The position numbers and the translations under genes are program-made. The notes under the pieces are model-generated. The model did no database searches. It was not told where the DNA came from and worked only from the letters and a program-made list of their open reading frames with translations. This document shows, piece by piece, positions 12,809-18,908 of a DNA stretch of 18,908 bases; position 1 is the stretch's first letter, and every line of letters begins with the position of its first letter. The DNA is from CAVPDE01 sp964580575. GTDB lineage: Bacteria; Desulfobacterota; DSM-4660; Desulfatiglandales; HGW-15. The stretch is from the NCBI GenBank assembly GCA_964580575.1, contig CAZOLJ010000084.1:1-18908 (forward strand), read 5' to 3'.

Positions 12809-13338
12809 TGATTCTATTTCGCTACTTTCTTTTTCTGAGTCTTTGGGTCCTGTTGTTGGCGCCCGGTGCAAGCGGCCAGACCCTGAAGAAGGCCTTTGGG
12901 GATTCACAGGGGCAACCCATCGTGATCAAGTCCGACAGCCTGGAGTTCGATCACCAGCGCAAGAGGGTCACCTTCAGCGGGAACGTGGATGCCAAGAGGG
13001 AAGACTGGAACATCCTCTGCCAGAAAATGGTTGTCTACTACGGGGAGAAGAGCAAAGAATCCAGTCAGAAAGAGAGCATGAAGATCGAGAAGATCGTTGC
13101 CAAAGGCGATGTCAGAATAACCCGGGAGAGCGGAGGTCTGGTAACGGCCCAGGAAGCCACCTATTACTGGGATGAAGAGCGAGTGGTTCTCACCGGAAAG
13201 CCCGTGGTCCAACAAGGGGATGATTTCGTGGAGGGGACTGTGGTGACACTCCTCCTGAAGGAAAACCGGAGCCTTGTGGAAGGATCAGGGGACACCAGGG
13301 TAAGGGCGGTGATCTCGCCGCGCTCCGAGAAGAGGTGA
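12805..13338 (+). CDS. lptA: LPS transport periplasmic protein LptA
   Basis: LptA forms the periplasmic beta-jellyroll bridge carrying LPS to the outer-membrane LptDE complex. The 177-residue protein has a Sec signal peptide (residues 1-24, ending PGASG before Gln25). The OstA-type core follows: IVIKSDSLEFDHQRKRVTFSGNV, KMVVYYGE, KIVAKGDVRITRESG and ATYYWDEERVVLTGKPVV. The ATG overlaps the lptC stop codon, and a second ATG follows immediately, so the exact start is uncertain by one codon. lptB begins right after the stop codon. Length and gene order match the conserved lptC-lptA-lptB unit. Confidence 0.93.
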   Translation: MMILFRYFLFLSLWVLLLAPGASGQTLKKAFGDSQGQPIVIKSDSLEFDHQRKRVTFSGNVDAKREDWNILCQKMVVYYGEKSKESSQKESMKIEKIVAKGDVRITRESGGLVTAQEATYYWDEERVVLTGKPVVQQGDDFVEGTVVTLLLKENRSLVEGSGDTRVRAVISPRSEKR

Positions 13339-13344
13339 TTGCCG

Positions 13345-14079
13345 TTGGCCGAAGCTGTTGAGACACTGGAGGCCCATGGCCTGGTCAAGACCTACCGAGG
13401 GAAGAGAGTGGTCGATCGTATCGACCTCACGCTGAGAAGGCGGGAAATCGTAGGGTTGCTCGGGCCCAACGGTGCAGGCAAGACGACGACCTTTTACATG
13501 GTGATCGGGCTCACTCGGCCGGACCAAGGAAAGGTACTGATGGACAGCCAGGACATTACAGAAGATCCCGTGTACATCAGGGCGAGGAAAGGCATCACGT
13601 ATCTGGCCCAGGAACCCTCTGTGTTTCGGAAGCTTACGGTGGAGGAAAACCTCCTGGCCATTCTTGAGAGCTTGGGGCTCACTGCGGAGCAGATGAAAAA
13701 TCGCCTCGAGAGGCTTCTCTCGGAATTGAACATCAGCCATTTGGCCAAACAAAAAGCATCCTCCCTTTCCGGTGGAGAAAGGCGCCGGCTGGAAATCACT
13801 CGAGCGTTGATCACCGAACCTCGGTTCATGCTGCTCGATGAACCCTTTGCCGGCATTGATCCCCTCTCAGTCCAGGATATTCACCAGATCGTGAAACAAT
13901 TGAGAGACCGCGGCATGGGAATCATTATTTCGGACCACAACGTGAGAGAAACATTGAAAGTTTGCGATTCCGCCTATATTATCAGTCAGGGTCATATCGT
14001 GGAGTTTGGTGACCCGGAAAGGATCCTTCAGAGCAAAATCGCCCGAAGCTGTTATCTCGGCGAAGAATTCTGCATGTAA
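13345..14079 (+). CDS. lptB: LPS export ABC transporter ATP-binding protein LptB
   Basis: LptB is the cytoplasmic ATPase that drives LPS extraction with LptF and LptG. Numbered from the TTG at 13345, the 244 residues contain Walker A GPNGAGKTT (40-48), the Q-loop Gln89, signature LSGGERRRLE (141-150), Walker B LLDEP with Asp165 and Glu166, and switch His198 in SDHNV. The family tail with KIARSCYLGEEF is present. No ATG is available near the start. Of two TTG codons, 13345 lies nine bases from GAGG, while 13339 is only three bases from it, so I chose 13345. The ribosome binding site is inside the end of lptA. rpoN follows after 11 bases. Confidence 0.95.
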   Translation: MAEAVETLEAHGLVKTYRGKRVVDRIDLTLRRREIVGLLGPNGAGKTTTFYMVIGLTRPDQGKVLMDSQDITEDPVYIRARKGITYLAQEPSVFRKLTVEENLLAILESLGLTAEQMKNRLERLLSELNISHLAKQKASSLSGGERRRLEITRALITEPRFMLLDEPFAGIDPLSVQDIHQIVKQLRDRGMGIIISDHNVRETLKVCDSAYIISQGHIVEFGDPERILQSKIARSCYLGEEFCM

Positions 14080-14090
14080 ACGCGGGGCTT

Positions 14091-15518
14091 ATGGCTTTAC
14101 AGCTTAAACAATCCCTCACTCTTGCACAGCAGCTGATCATGACCCCTCAGCTGCAGCAGGCGATCAAACTGCTCCAGCTTTCCAGGATCGAGCTTCTGGA
14201 AACCGTACACACGGAGCTGGAGACCAACCCTGTACTGGAAGAACACCCCTCGGAAGGCGGCGATGAGGAGAAAGAGTCTGGAAAAGATTCGGAGCCGGAA
14301 CCCAAGCTGGCGGAGGTGGATGCCCAGGAAAAAATAAGGGAAGACATGGATTGGGAAAGTTATCTTTCCGATTACAACAAGGGATGGGCCGAGTCCCCTT
14401 ACGAAGCCAAGGAATCGCCTTCCTTTGAAAACGTGACCGCCAGCAAACCCAGCCTCCAGTCCCACCTCATGTGGCAGCTCAATATGACCCGAATCAGTGA
14501 CACCGCGAAAGAAATCGCGATTCACATTATCGGGAACCTTGATGATGACGGGTACTTGACTCTCTCGGTGGAGGAGTTGTCACAGATTACACTCCAACCA
14601 CCGGAAGAAGTGCTGGAGACCCTCTCTATTGTCCAGAACTTTGATCCTGTGGGTGTGGCGGCCAGAGACACACGGGAATGCCTCCTCATCCAGGCACGGT
14701 TTCAGGATTTCGGCGGAACTCTGATTGAAAAGATCATCCTCAATCACATGGACAAGCTCGAAAACAAGAAATATGATCTCATTGCAAAGAGTGTTTCCGT
14801 GCCCCTGGAGGACGTTCTTGACTCTGTCTCGATTATCACAACCTTCGAGCCCAAGCCGGGCCGACAGTACTCCGACGAAGAGACCATCTACATCAGCCCG
14901 GACATCTACGTGTTCAAGATGGGAGATGACTACGAGATCGTCCTCAATGAAGACGGTTTGCCCAAGCTGAAGATCAACGCTTACTACCGGGATATCCTCA
15001 CCAGCAAGGAAACGCTGGAGGACGGCACCAAACAGTACATCCAGGACAAGCTCAAATCGGCGGCCTGGCTGATCAAGAGCATTCATCAACGGCAGAGGAC
15101 CATTTACCGGGTGACCAAGAGCATTGTCCGCTTTCAAAAGGAATTCCTGGACAACGGCATTGCTCACCTCAAGCCCCTGGTGCTGCGGGATGTGGCGGAA
15201 GACATCCAGATGCACGAATCCACCATCAGCCGCGTGACCACCAACAAATACGTTCATACGCCCCAAGGCGTCTTCGAACTCAAGTACTTTTTCAACAGCG
15301 CCATCCACTGCCTCGACGGAGAGTCGGTTTCTTCCGAGACGGTCAAAGAGCACCTCAAGAACATTATCAAATCAGAAAACAGGGCAAAGCCATACAGCGA
15401 CCAGGAGATTGCGGATATGCTCAAGCAGCACAACATTGACGTAGCCCGGAGGACGGTCGCTAAGTACAGGGAAGCGCTGGGTATTCTGCCCTCTAGGAAA
15501 CGAAAAAAACCCTACTGA
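14091..15518 (+). CDS. rpoN: RNA polymerase sigma-54 factor
   Basis: RpoN directs RNA polymerase to -24/-12 promoters and needs AAA+ activators. The 475-residue protein has the glutamine/leucine-rich region I (QSLTLAQQLIMTPQLQQAIK, then LLETVHTELETNPVLEE) and an acidic region II (about 48-80). A core-binding domain comes next, then a helix-turn-helix around LRDVAEDIQMHESTISRVT, and the diagnostic RpoN box ARRTVAKYREAL at 452-463 near the basic C terminus. The start ATG has only a weak ribosome binding site, and the gene lies 11 bases after lptB, so it probably depends on the lpt transcript. I see no clear -24/-12 promoter in the window by eye. Confidence 0.97.
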   Translation: MALQLKQSLTLAQQLIMTPQLQQAIKLLQLSRIELLETVHTELETNPVLEEHPSEGGDEEKESGKDSEPEPKLAEVDAQEKIREDMDWESYLSDYNKGWAESPYEAKESPSFENVTASKPSLQSHLMWQLNMTRISDTAKEIAIHIIGNLDDDGYLTLSVEELSQITLQPPEEVLETLSIVQNFDPVGVAARDTRECLLIQARFQDFGGTLIEKIILNHMDKLENKKYDLIAKSVSVPLEDVLDSVSIITTFEPKPGRQYSDEETIYISPDIYVFKMGDDYEIVLNEDGLPKLKINAYYRDILTSKETLEDGTKQYIQDKLKSAAWLIKSIHQRQRTIYRVTKSIVRFQKEFLDNGIAHLKPLVLRDVAEDIQMHESTISRVTTNKYVHTPQGVFELKYFFNSAIHCLDGESVSSETVKEHLKNIIKSENRAKPYSDQEIADMLKQHNIDVARRTVAKYREALGILPSRKRKKPY

Positions 15519-15528
15519 GCGACTCTCA

Positions 15529-15557
15529 TTGACTTCAAATAACTTCTTTGCTATAAA
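15529..15557 (+). promoter_or_regulatory. Extended -10 promoter for hpf
   Basis: TTGACT (15529-15534) is followed after 17 bases by TATAAA (15552-15557), with TGC just before the -10 box. The predicted start near 15564 lies between rpoN and hpf and leaves a leader of about 20 bases containing the GGGGAGG ribosome binding site. Confidence 0.65.
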
Positions 15558-15584
15558 GCTTTGTTTTTTGGGGAGGTAGCGCTT

Positions 15585-16115
15585 ATGATGATCACCGTGG
15601 CTTTTCGGCGCATGGAACCTACAGAGAGCTTGAGGGCTTATGCAGAAGAGAAGCTTTCAAAAATCAAGAAGTATCTGGACTCTCCCATGGAGGCCCATGT
15701 GGTTCTCGAGGTCGAAAAATTCAGACACATGGCGGATGTGACCGTGAATGTCGATGGGACAAGGATCAAGGCTTACGAAGAGACGGAAGATATGTATTCC
15801 GCCATTGATATGGTCATGGATAAGATAGAAAACCAGGTCAAGAAGCACCGATCCAGATTAAGAGAAAGAAGAGCCGAGAACATCAAGGGGGAGCAGGCCC
15901 TTACGAGCGAAGCGGCGGCGGAAGGGGTTGCGGAGGAGCCGACCATCTCGGTCGAAAAATTGGTGGCTAAACCCATGGACCCCGAAGAAGCAGCCATGCA
16001 GCTTTCAGCCTCTCGACAGGATTTCCTGGTCTTCCGGAATTCTCGATCCCGAGAGATCAATGTGATGTACAAACGCAAAGACGGCCATATTGGCCTGATC
16101 GAGCCGGCCAGTTGA
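15585..16115 (+). CDS. hpf: Ribosome hibernation promoting factor (long form)
   Basis: Hpf binds the 30S decoding region and drives 70S ribosomes into inactive dimers during starvation. At 176 residues this is the long form. The N-terminal HPF/YfiA domain (ITVAFRRMEPTESLRAYAEEKL, then MADVTVNVDGTRIKAYEE and YSAIDMVMDKIENQVKKHRSRL) is joined by a charged linker to the C-terminal dimerisation domain (AAMQLSASRQDFLVFRN, then INVMYKRKDGHIGLIEP). The long form in one protein means a separate RMF is not required for dimers. I chose ATG 15585, with GGGGAGG about eight bases upstream. Another ATG follows directly. It has its own promoter inside the rpoN cluster. Confidence 0.95.
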   Translation: MMITVAFRRMEPTESLRAYAEEKLSKIKKYLDSPMEAHVVLEVEKFRHMADVTVNVDGTRIKAYEETEDMYSAIDMVMDKIENQVKKHRSRLRERRAENIKGEQALTSEAAAEGVAEEPTISVEKLVAKPMDPEEAAMQLSASRQDFLVFRNSRSREINVMYKRKDGHIGLIEPAS

Positions 16116-16138
16116 TTCTTTTTCCAGGATCCTAGGCG

Positions 16139-16600
16139 ATGAAGCTCTCGGAACTGACAGACGAAGACTATATCCTTCCCGAGTTGAAGGCCAAAGACAA
16201 GAAAGAGGTTCTGGAAGAACTCGTAGACGCTTTGGTCAGGCGGGAACCTTCCATAGATAAGAAGGCCCTGGTCAGGGTGTTGCTGGAGAGGGAGCGTCTG
16301 GGGAGCACGGGGATCGGGGACGGCGTGGCCATCCCTCACGGGAAATTCCACGGAATCACCCATCCGATTATTTCCTTTGGAAGGAGTCGCACGGGGCTCG
16401 ACTTCGATTCTATGGACGGAGAGCCGGCTTTCCTTTTCTTTCTCCTGGTGGCTCCGGAGAATTCCGCGAGCATCCACCTCAAAGCCCTTGCGAAGATAGC
16501 TAAAATCCTCAAGAACAGCGCTTTCCGAAAGATCTTGATGGAGGCCACGAGCAAAAAAGAACTCTATCGGACGATTATTCAAAATGATGAGGACTTCTAG
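16139..16600 (+). CDS. ptsN: PTS IIA-like nitrogen regulatory protein PtsN (EIIA-Ntr)
   Basis: PtsN is the phosphoacceptor end of the nitrogen-related phosphotransferase system and regulates other proteins rather than transporting sugar. The 153-residue length fits. The active site is His67 in GIGDGVAIPHGKFHG, the place of the phosphorylated histidine in the family. LKALAKIAKILKN is also typical. It lies 23 bases after hpf and 15 bases before a mannose-family EIIA gene. The gene rapZ, often found between these two, is absent. No HPr/NPr or enzyme I gene is in the window, so the phosphate donor must be encoded elsewhere. Confidence 0.95.
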   Translation: MKLSELTDEDYILPELKAKDKKEVLEELVDALVRREPSIDKKALVRVLLERERLGSTGIGDGVAIPHGKFHGITHPIISFGRSRTGLDFDSMDGEPAFLFFLLVAPENSASIHLKALAKIAKILKNSAFRKILMEATSKKELYRTIIQNDEDF

Positions 16601-16615
16601 GATCGGGTTCACCCT

Positions 16616-17017
16616 ATGATAGGCTTGCTGATTGTCACCCACTGCGATTTGGGCAAAGAGCTGCTGAGCGCCGCCGAGTTCATCGTTGGAAGAATAGAGG
16701 CAGTCGACACGATCGCCATTACCGAGACGTCAGGCACGGATCTCCTGAGAAAGAAAATCGAGGCGAAAGTCGGTACCCTGGACAAGGGAGATGGGGTGCT
16801 CATCCTCACGGACATGTTCGGAGGAACCCCTTCCAATTTGAGCCTCTCCTTTCTCAAGGAAGCGAAGATCGAGGTTCTCACCGGAGTCAATCTTCCGATG
16901 ATTATCGCCATCGTTCAGAACCGACCGAACTTCAAGGTGACGGCTCTTGCCGAAAAAGCACAGGAAGCAGGAAAAATGGGGATTTCCCTGGCCAGCAAAC
17001 TGCTCGAATCACCATGA
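16616..17017 (+). CDS. PTS mannose-family EIIA component
   Basis: This 133-residue protein matches the EIIA domain of mannose-type phosphotransferase systems. It begins MIGLLIVTHCDLGKELL with the phosphorylatable His9, and DMFGGTPSNLSLSFL and VLTGVNLPMI are family motifs. It stands alone, with no EIIB, EIIC or EIID in the window. In related bacteria such orphan EIIA proteins sit beside ptsN and are thought to be regulatory, so a sugar-transport role is unlikely here. Its TGA stop overlaps the rimI start (ATGA), indicating translational coupling. Confidence 0.92.
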   Translation: MIGLLIVTHCDLGKELLSAAEFIVGRIEAVDTIAITETSGTDLLRKKIEAKVGTLDKGDGVLILTDMFGGTPSNLSLSFLKEAKIEVLTGVNLPMIIAIVQNRPNFKVTALAEKAQEAGKMGISLASKLLESP

Positions 17018-17517
17018 CCTCCCTGGTTCAGGTCACCGTAGAAAATCATGAATTCTATCTGGACAGGGTTCTGGAGATCGAAAACCTCTCTTTTTCCGCC
17101 CCCTGGTCGCTGAACGGCTTTCTTCAAGCGCTCGAAAACCCTGTTTCTCAGCTCTGGGCCTTGATGTCCGACAAGGTTCTTCTGGGCTACTTTTGTATCT
17201 GGGTTGTCCGGGAAGAACTTCAGCTGCTCGATCTTGCGGTTCACCCCACTTACAGAAATCGGGGACACGGGAGTTGTCTCCTGGCGAAAATGATCGACCT
17301 TGCTTTGTCCAGGGGGATCTCCCGGATCTGGTTGGAAGTGAGGGTCTCCGGTAGAGCGGCCATGAGGCTTTATGAGAAATTCGGTTTTGTGGAGAGCGGC
17401 CGAAGAAAGAATTACTACACCGACCCGGCGGAGGACGCCATCGTCATGTCCCTGGGACTGGCCGGGGCGGTCGAGAAAAACATCTCCACCGGCAAACCCA
17501 TAGGAGGCAGAGTATGA
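17014..17517 (+). CDS. rimI: Ribosomal-protein-alanine N-acetyltransferase (RimI-like GNAT)
   Basis: RimI-type GNAT enzymes acetylate the N-terminal alanine of ribosomal protein S18. The 167-residue protein has the acetyl-CoA pyrophosphate loop RNRGHG (81-86) after LLDLAVHP, the strand IWLEVRVSGRAAMRLYEKFGF, and the C-terminal GRRKNYYTDPAEDAIVM with the paired tyrosines seen in RimI. The family asparagine in VRxSN is glycine here. It starts inside the EIIA gene (ATGA) and ends inside tpiA (ATGA), so three genes are tightly coupled. RimI is favoured, but a different GNAT substrate cannot be excluded. Confidence 0.87.
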   Translation: MTSLVQVTVENHEFYLDRVLEIENLSFSAPWSLNGFLQALENPVSQLWALMSDKVLLGYFCIWVVREELQLLDLAVHPTYRNRGHGSCLLAKMIDLALSRGISRIWLEVRVSGRAAMRLYEKFGFVESGRRKNYYTDPAEDAIVMSLGLAGAVEKNISTGKPIGGRV

Positions 17518-18287
17518 AATCACGGATCCCGATGATCGCAGGCAACTGGAAAATGAATTTGACTCTGGTCGAAGCGGCTCAATTGGTCAAAGCCCTCGCC
17601 GATGGCATCAAGGGACTGGGCGGGGTCGAAGTGCTTGTCGCACCAGCTTTTACCACCTTACTGAGAGTCAAGGAGGCGATCGGTAAAGCCCCCATTCTCT
17701 TGTCGGGACAGAATATGCACTGGGAAGCGCAGGGCGCATTCACCGGAGAGGTTTCCGCTTCCATGCTTGCAGATGCGGGATGCACCCACGTGATCCTCGG
17801 TCACTCCGAGAGAAGAACCCTTTTCGGAGAAACGGACGAGGTCGTTGACCGCAAGGCCTCAGCAGCGGTGAAAAAGGGGCTTATTCCCATTGTGTGCATC
17901 GGTGAGACGCTCGAAGAAAGAGAAAAAGGCCTCACGTTCCAAATCATCGAGCGACAGCTCAACCTCTCCCTGAAGAGCTTCAGGGGAGGGAAGAACCTTC
18001 CCCTTACCGCCCTTCTCGCTTATGAACCGGTTTGGGCCATAGGGACCGGCCGGACCGCAACTCCGGAGCAGGCTCAGGAAGTGCACCAGTTCATCCGGCA
18101 GTGGCTGAAAGCGCAGTTCGGAGAGGGAACGGCCCAGGCCATAAGGATCCTTTACGGAGGAAGTGTCAAACCCGACAATGTGCGGGATCTCATGTCAAAA
18201 CCGGACATCGACGGAGCCCTTGTCGGTGGAGCCAGTCTAAAGCCCGATTCTTTTTTGGCTATTGTGCGGTTTGGCGACGCCCCATGA
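17514..18287 (+). CDS. tpiA: Triosephosphate isomerase
   Basis: TpiA interconverts dihydroxyacetone phosphate and glyceraldehyde 3-phosphate in glycolysis and gluconeogenesis. The 257-residue TIM barrel carries all catalytic parts: AGNWKMN with Asn11 and Lys13, VILGHSERR with His97, and AYEPVWAIGTG with the base Glu171. The flexible loop 6 and the phosphate-binding ILYGGSVKPDN and GALVGGASL follow. Its ATG overlaps the rimI stop codon. secG follows after 88 bases with its own candidate promoter, and tpiA-secG adjacency is common in bacteria. Confidence 0.97.
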   Translation: MKSRIPMIAGNWKMNLTLVEAAQLVKALADGIKGLGGVEVLVAPAFTTLLRVKEAIGKAPILLSGQNMHWEAQGAFTGEVSASMLADAGCTHVILGHSERRTLFGETDEVVDRKASAAVKKGLIPIVCIGETLEEREKGLTFQIIERQLNLSLKSFRGGKNLPLTALLAYEPVWAIGTGRTATPEQAQEVHQFIRQWLKAQFGEGTAQAIRILYGGSVKPDNVRDLMSKPDIDGALVGGASLKPDSFLAIVRFGDAP

Positions 18288-18293
18288 TTTTTG

Positions 18294-18321
18294 TTGCATT
18301 CCCATCTTTTTTTGGTAGTAT
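18294..18321 (+). promoter_or_regulatory. Candidate promoter for secG and tRNA-Leu
   Basis: TTGCAT (18294-18299) is followed after 16 bases by TAGTAT (18316-18321), preceded by TGG as an extended -10 element. It starts just after the tpiA stop codon. The predicted leader of about 48 bases includes a small GCCC/GGGC hairpin and the AAAGGA ribosome binding site. Confidence 0.4.
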
Positions 18322-18375
18322 GAAAAATCCAATTTTTGGCCCGAAAAAGGGCGGTAGGTTGAAAGGAATGCTGAA

Positions 18376-18711
18376 ATGGTTCTTGTTCTCACGTTACTCC
18401 ACGTGGTTGTTTGTATCGCGCTGGTCATGATTGTTCTGTTGCAGAAAGGGAAAGGCGCCAGCATGGGTGCTGCCTTTGGAGGCTCCAGCCAGACGGTTTT
18501 CGGAAGCACCGGAGCGACTCCTTTCCTGAGCAAGATCACCGTGGCAACAGCCGTGATCTTTATGTTCACTTCTCTCGGTCTGGCCCTCCTCATGGGAAGA
18601 GGGGCCTCTTCATCCCTGATGAAAGGAGTGAATGTCCCTGTGGCGACTCAGCCGGCTGAAAGCCCGGCTCCCGCGGGAAGTCCGGCCCCTGCCAGCAGCC
18701 AGAGCAAGTGA
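18376..18711 (+). CDS. secG: Protein-export membrane protein SecG
   Basis: SecG is the small accessory subunit of the SecYEG translocon in the cytoplasmic membrane. The 111-residue protein has two membrane segments (about residues 2-22 and 53-73) joined by the conserved cytoplasmic loop KGKGASMGAAFGGSSQTVFG, then a typical Ala/Pro/Ser-rich tail (ESPAPAGSPAPASSQ). AAAGGA lies about eight bases before the ATG. An ATG eight bases earlier is in a different frame. It sits between tpiA and a tRNA-Leu gene, 11 bases before the tRNA, and the two may share a transcript. Confidence 0.95.
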   Translation: MVLVLTLLHVVVCIALVMIVLLQKGKGASMGAAFGGSSQTVFGSTGATPFLSKITVATAVIFMFTSLGLALLMGRGASSSLMKGVNVPVATQPAESPAPAGSPAPASSQSK

Positions 18712-18722
18712 TGACGGGTTGT

Positions 18723-18810
18723 GCGGAAGTGGTGGAATTTGGTAGACACGCTACTTTGAGGGGGTAGTGGGCGTAAGCCTGTGGGGGTTCAAGTCCCCCC
18801 TTCCGCACCA
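18723..18810 (+). tRNA. tRNA-Leu(GAG)
   Basis: The acceptor stem GCGGAAG (18723-18729) pairs with CTTCCGC (18800-18806), followed by discriminator A and an encoded CCA (18808-18810). The anticodon stem CTACT/GGTAG holds the loop TTGAGGG with anticodon GAG at 18758-18760, reading CUC and CUU leucine codons. The long variable arm (TGGGCGTAAGCCTGT) is the class II form expected for leucine. The T arm is GGGGG-TTCAAGT-CCCCC. It follows secG directly, the same pairing found in Escherichia coli (secG-leuU). A terminator follows ten bases later. Confidence 0.96.
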
Positions 18811-18819
18811 TGATCACAA

Positions 18820-18850
18820 AAAAAGGGTGGCATACTAGGCCACCCTTTTT
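18820..18850 (+). terminator. Terminator after tRNA-Leu
   Basis: AAAAAGGGTGGC (18820-18831) pairs with GCCACCCTTTTT (18839-18850) around a 7-base loop, with the U tract forming the end of the stem. The A tract on the other side would let it serve a converging minus-strand gene as well. From 18851 to the window end I see no supportable feature. Confidence 0.9.
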
Positions 18851-18908
18851 CCTTTTCAGCAGCAAGCTCCTCCATGCGCAGAGCAGCGAGGCGCTTCTCT
18901 ATTTCCCA

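Noticed and set aside
13339..13344. lptB start at the first TTG
   Set aside because: It is only three bases from the GAGG ribosome binding site. The second TTG has normal spacing, though the difference is only two residues.
14580..15353. Minus-strand 257-residue open frame
   Set aside because: It is the complement of rpoN, which is certain from the RpoN box and region I.
15773..16642. Minus-strand 289-residue open frame
   Set aside because: It lies opposite hpf and ptsN, both with strong family motifs and ribosome binding sites, and its own sequence shows no recognisable domain.
18590..18865. Minus-strand 91-residue frame containing KGGLEPP
   Set aside because: It reads antisense across tRNA-Leu and the secG tail. 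The KGGLEPP-like string is a well-known artefact of translating the tRNA-Leu complement.
1..18908. Sigma-54 (-24/-12) promoters near rpoN, the TRAP operon or the CoA ligase
   Set aside because: Looking by eye for TGGCAC-N5-TTGC in the main intergenic regions gave no convincing match. A matrix scan would be needed to be sure.
18851..18908. Open minus-strand frame running in from the window end
   Set aside because: One frame is open and helix-like, but it continues through the terminator and tRNA without a stop, so there is no sign of a real gene end here.
1..18908. CRISPR, phage, insertion sequence or defence system
   Set aside because: No regularly spaced repeats, transposase, integrase or nuclease-like proteins are present. 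Nearly all coding sequence is assigned to core functions.

Overview
The window reads as a chromosomal segment of a Gram-negative, probably anaerobic bacterium. The best guess is a member of the Desulfobacterota (former Deltaproteobacteria). The evidence is a complete Kdo/Lpt outer-membrane gene set, the order lptC-lptA-lptB-rpoN-hpf-ptsN, a homocysteine-biosynthesis (DUF39) protein typical of anaerobes, a DctPQM-type TRAP transporter and a PaaK-family CoA ligase. The lineage is an inference from gene content, not from a marker tree. Most of the window is ordinary core genome, and I see no phage, insertion sequence, CRISPR array or defence island.

Layout. Positions 1-1333 (minus): waaA, Kdo transferase, ending in a hairpin that may be a dispersed repeat. 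1432-2028 (plus): a stand-alone IMP cyclohydrolase, the N-terminal half of PurH only. 2029-2387: a long non-coding leader. 2388-5266 (plus): TRAP transporter dctP-dctQ-dctM, with a strong hairpin between dctP and dctQ and a shared terminator at the end. 5337-6068 (minus): a receiver-only response regulator preceded by a 62-residue cysteine-rich protein. 6266-7844 (plus): a PaaK-like CoA ligase and a 59-residue helical protein, separated by a short tandem repeat. 7851-10593 (minus): a likely operon read as homocysteine-biosynthesis protein, greA, SlyD-like FKBP, small alpha/beta hydrolase. 10751-18711 (plus): a long run kdsA, kdsC, lptC, lptA, lptB, rpoN, hpf, ptsN, mannose-family EIIA, rimI, tpiA, secG, followed by tRNA-Leu(GAG) and its terminator.

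How the genes fit together. KdsA and KdsC make Kdo, WaaA attaches it to lipid A, and LptC/LptA/LptB supply the transport machine that moves finished LPS to the outer membrane. RpoN, Hpf, PtsN and the mannose-type EIIA form the conserved sigma-54/PTS-Ntr regulatory cluster. The usual kdsD and rapZ members are absent at their expected positions. The TRAP transporter and the PaaK-like ligase could together import and activate an organic acid, but they are separate transcription units and the link is only positional.

The points most worth a second look are the cysteine-rich small protein upstream of the orphan receiver, the loss of the canonical carboxylate-binding arginine in DctP, the small helical partner of the PaaK-like ligase, the split PurH, and an extended -10 promoter that would make lptC mRNA nearly leaderless.
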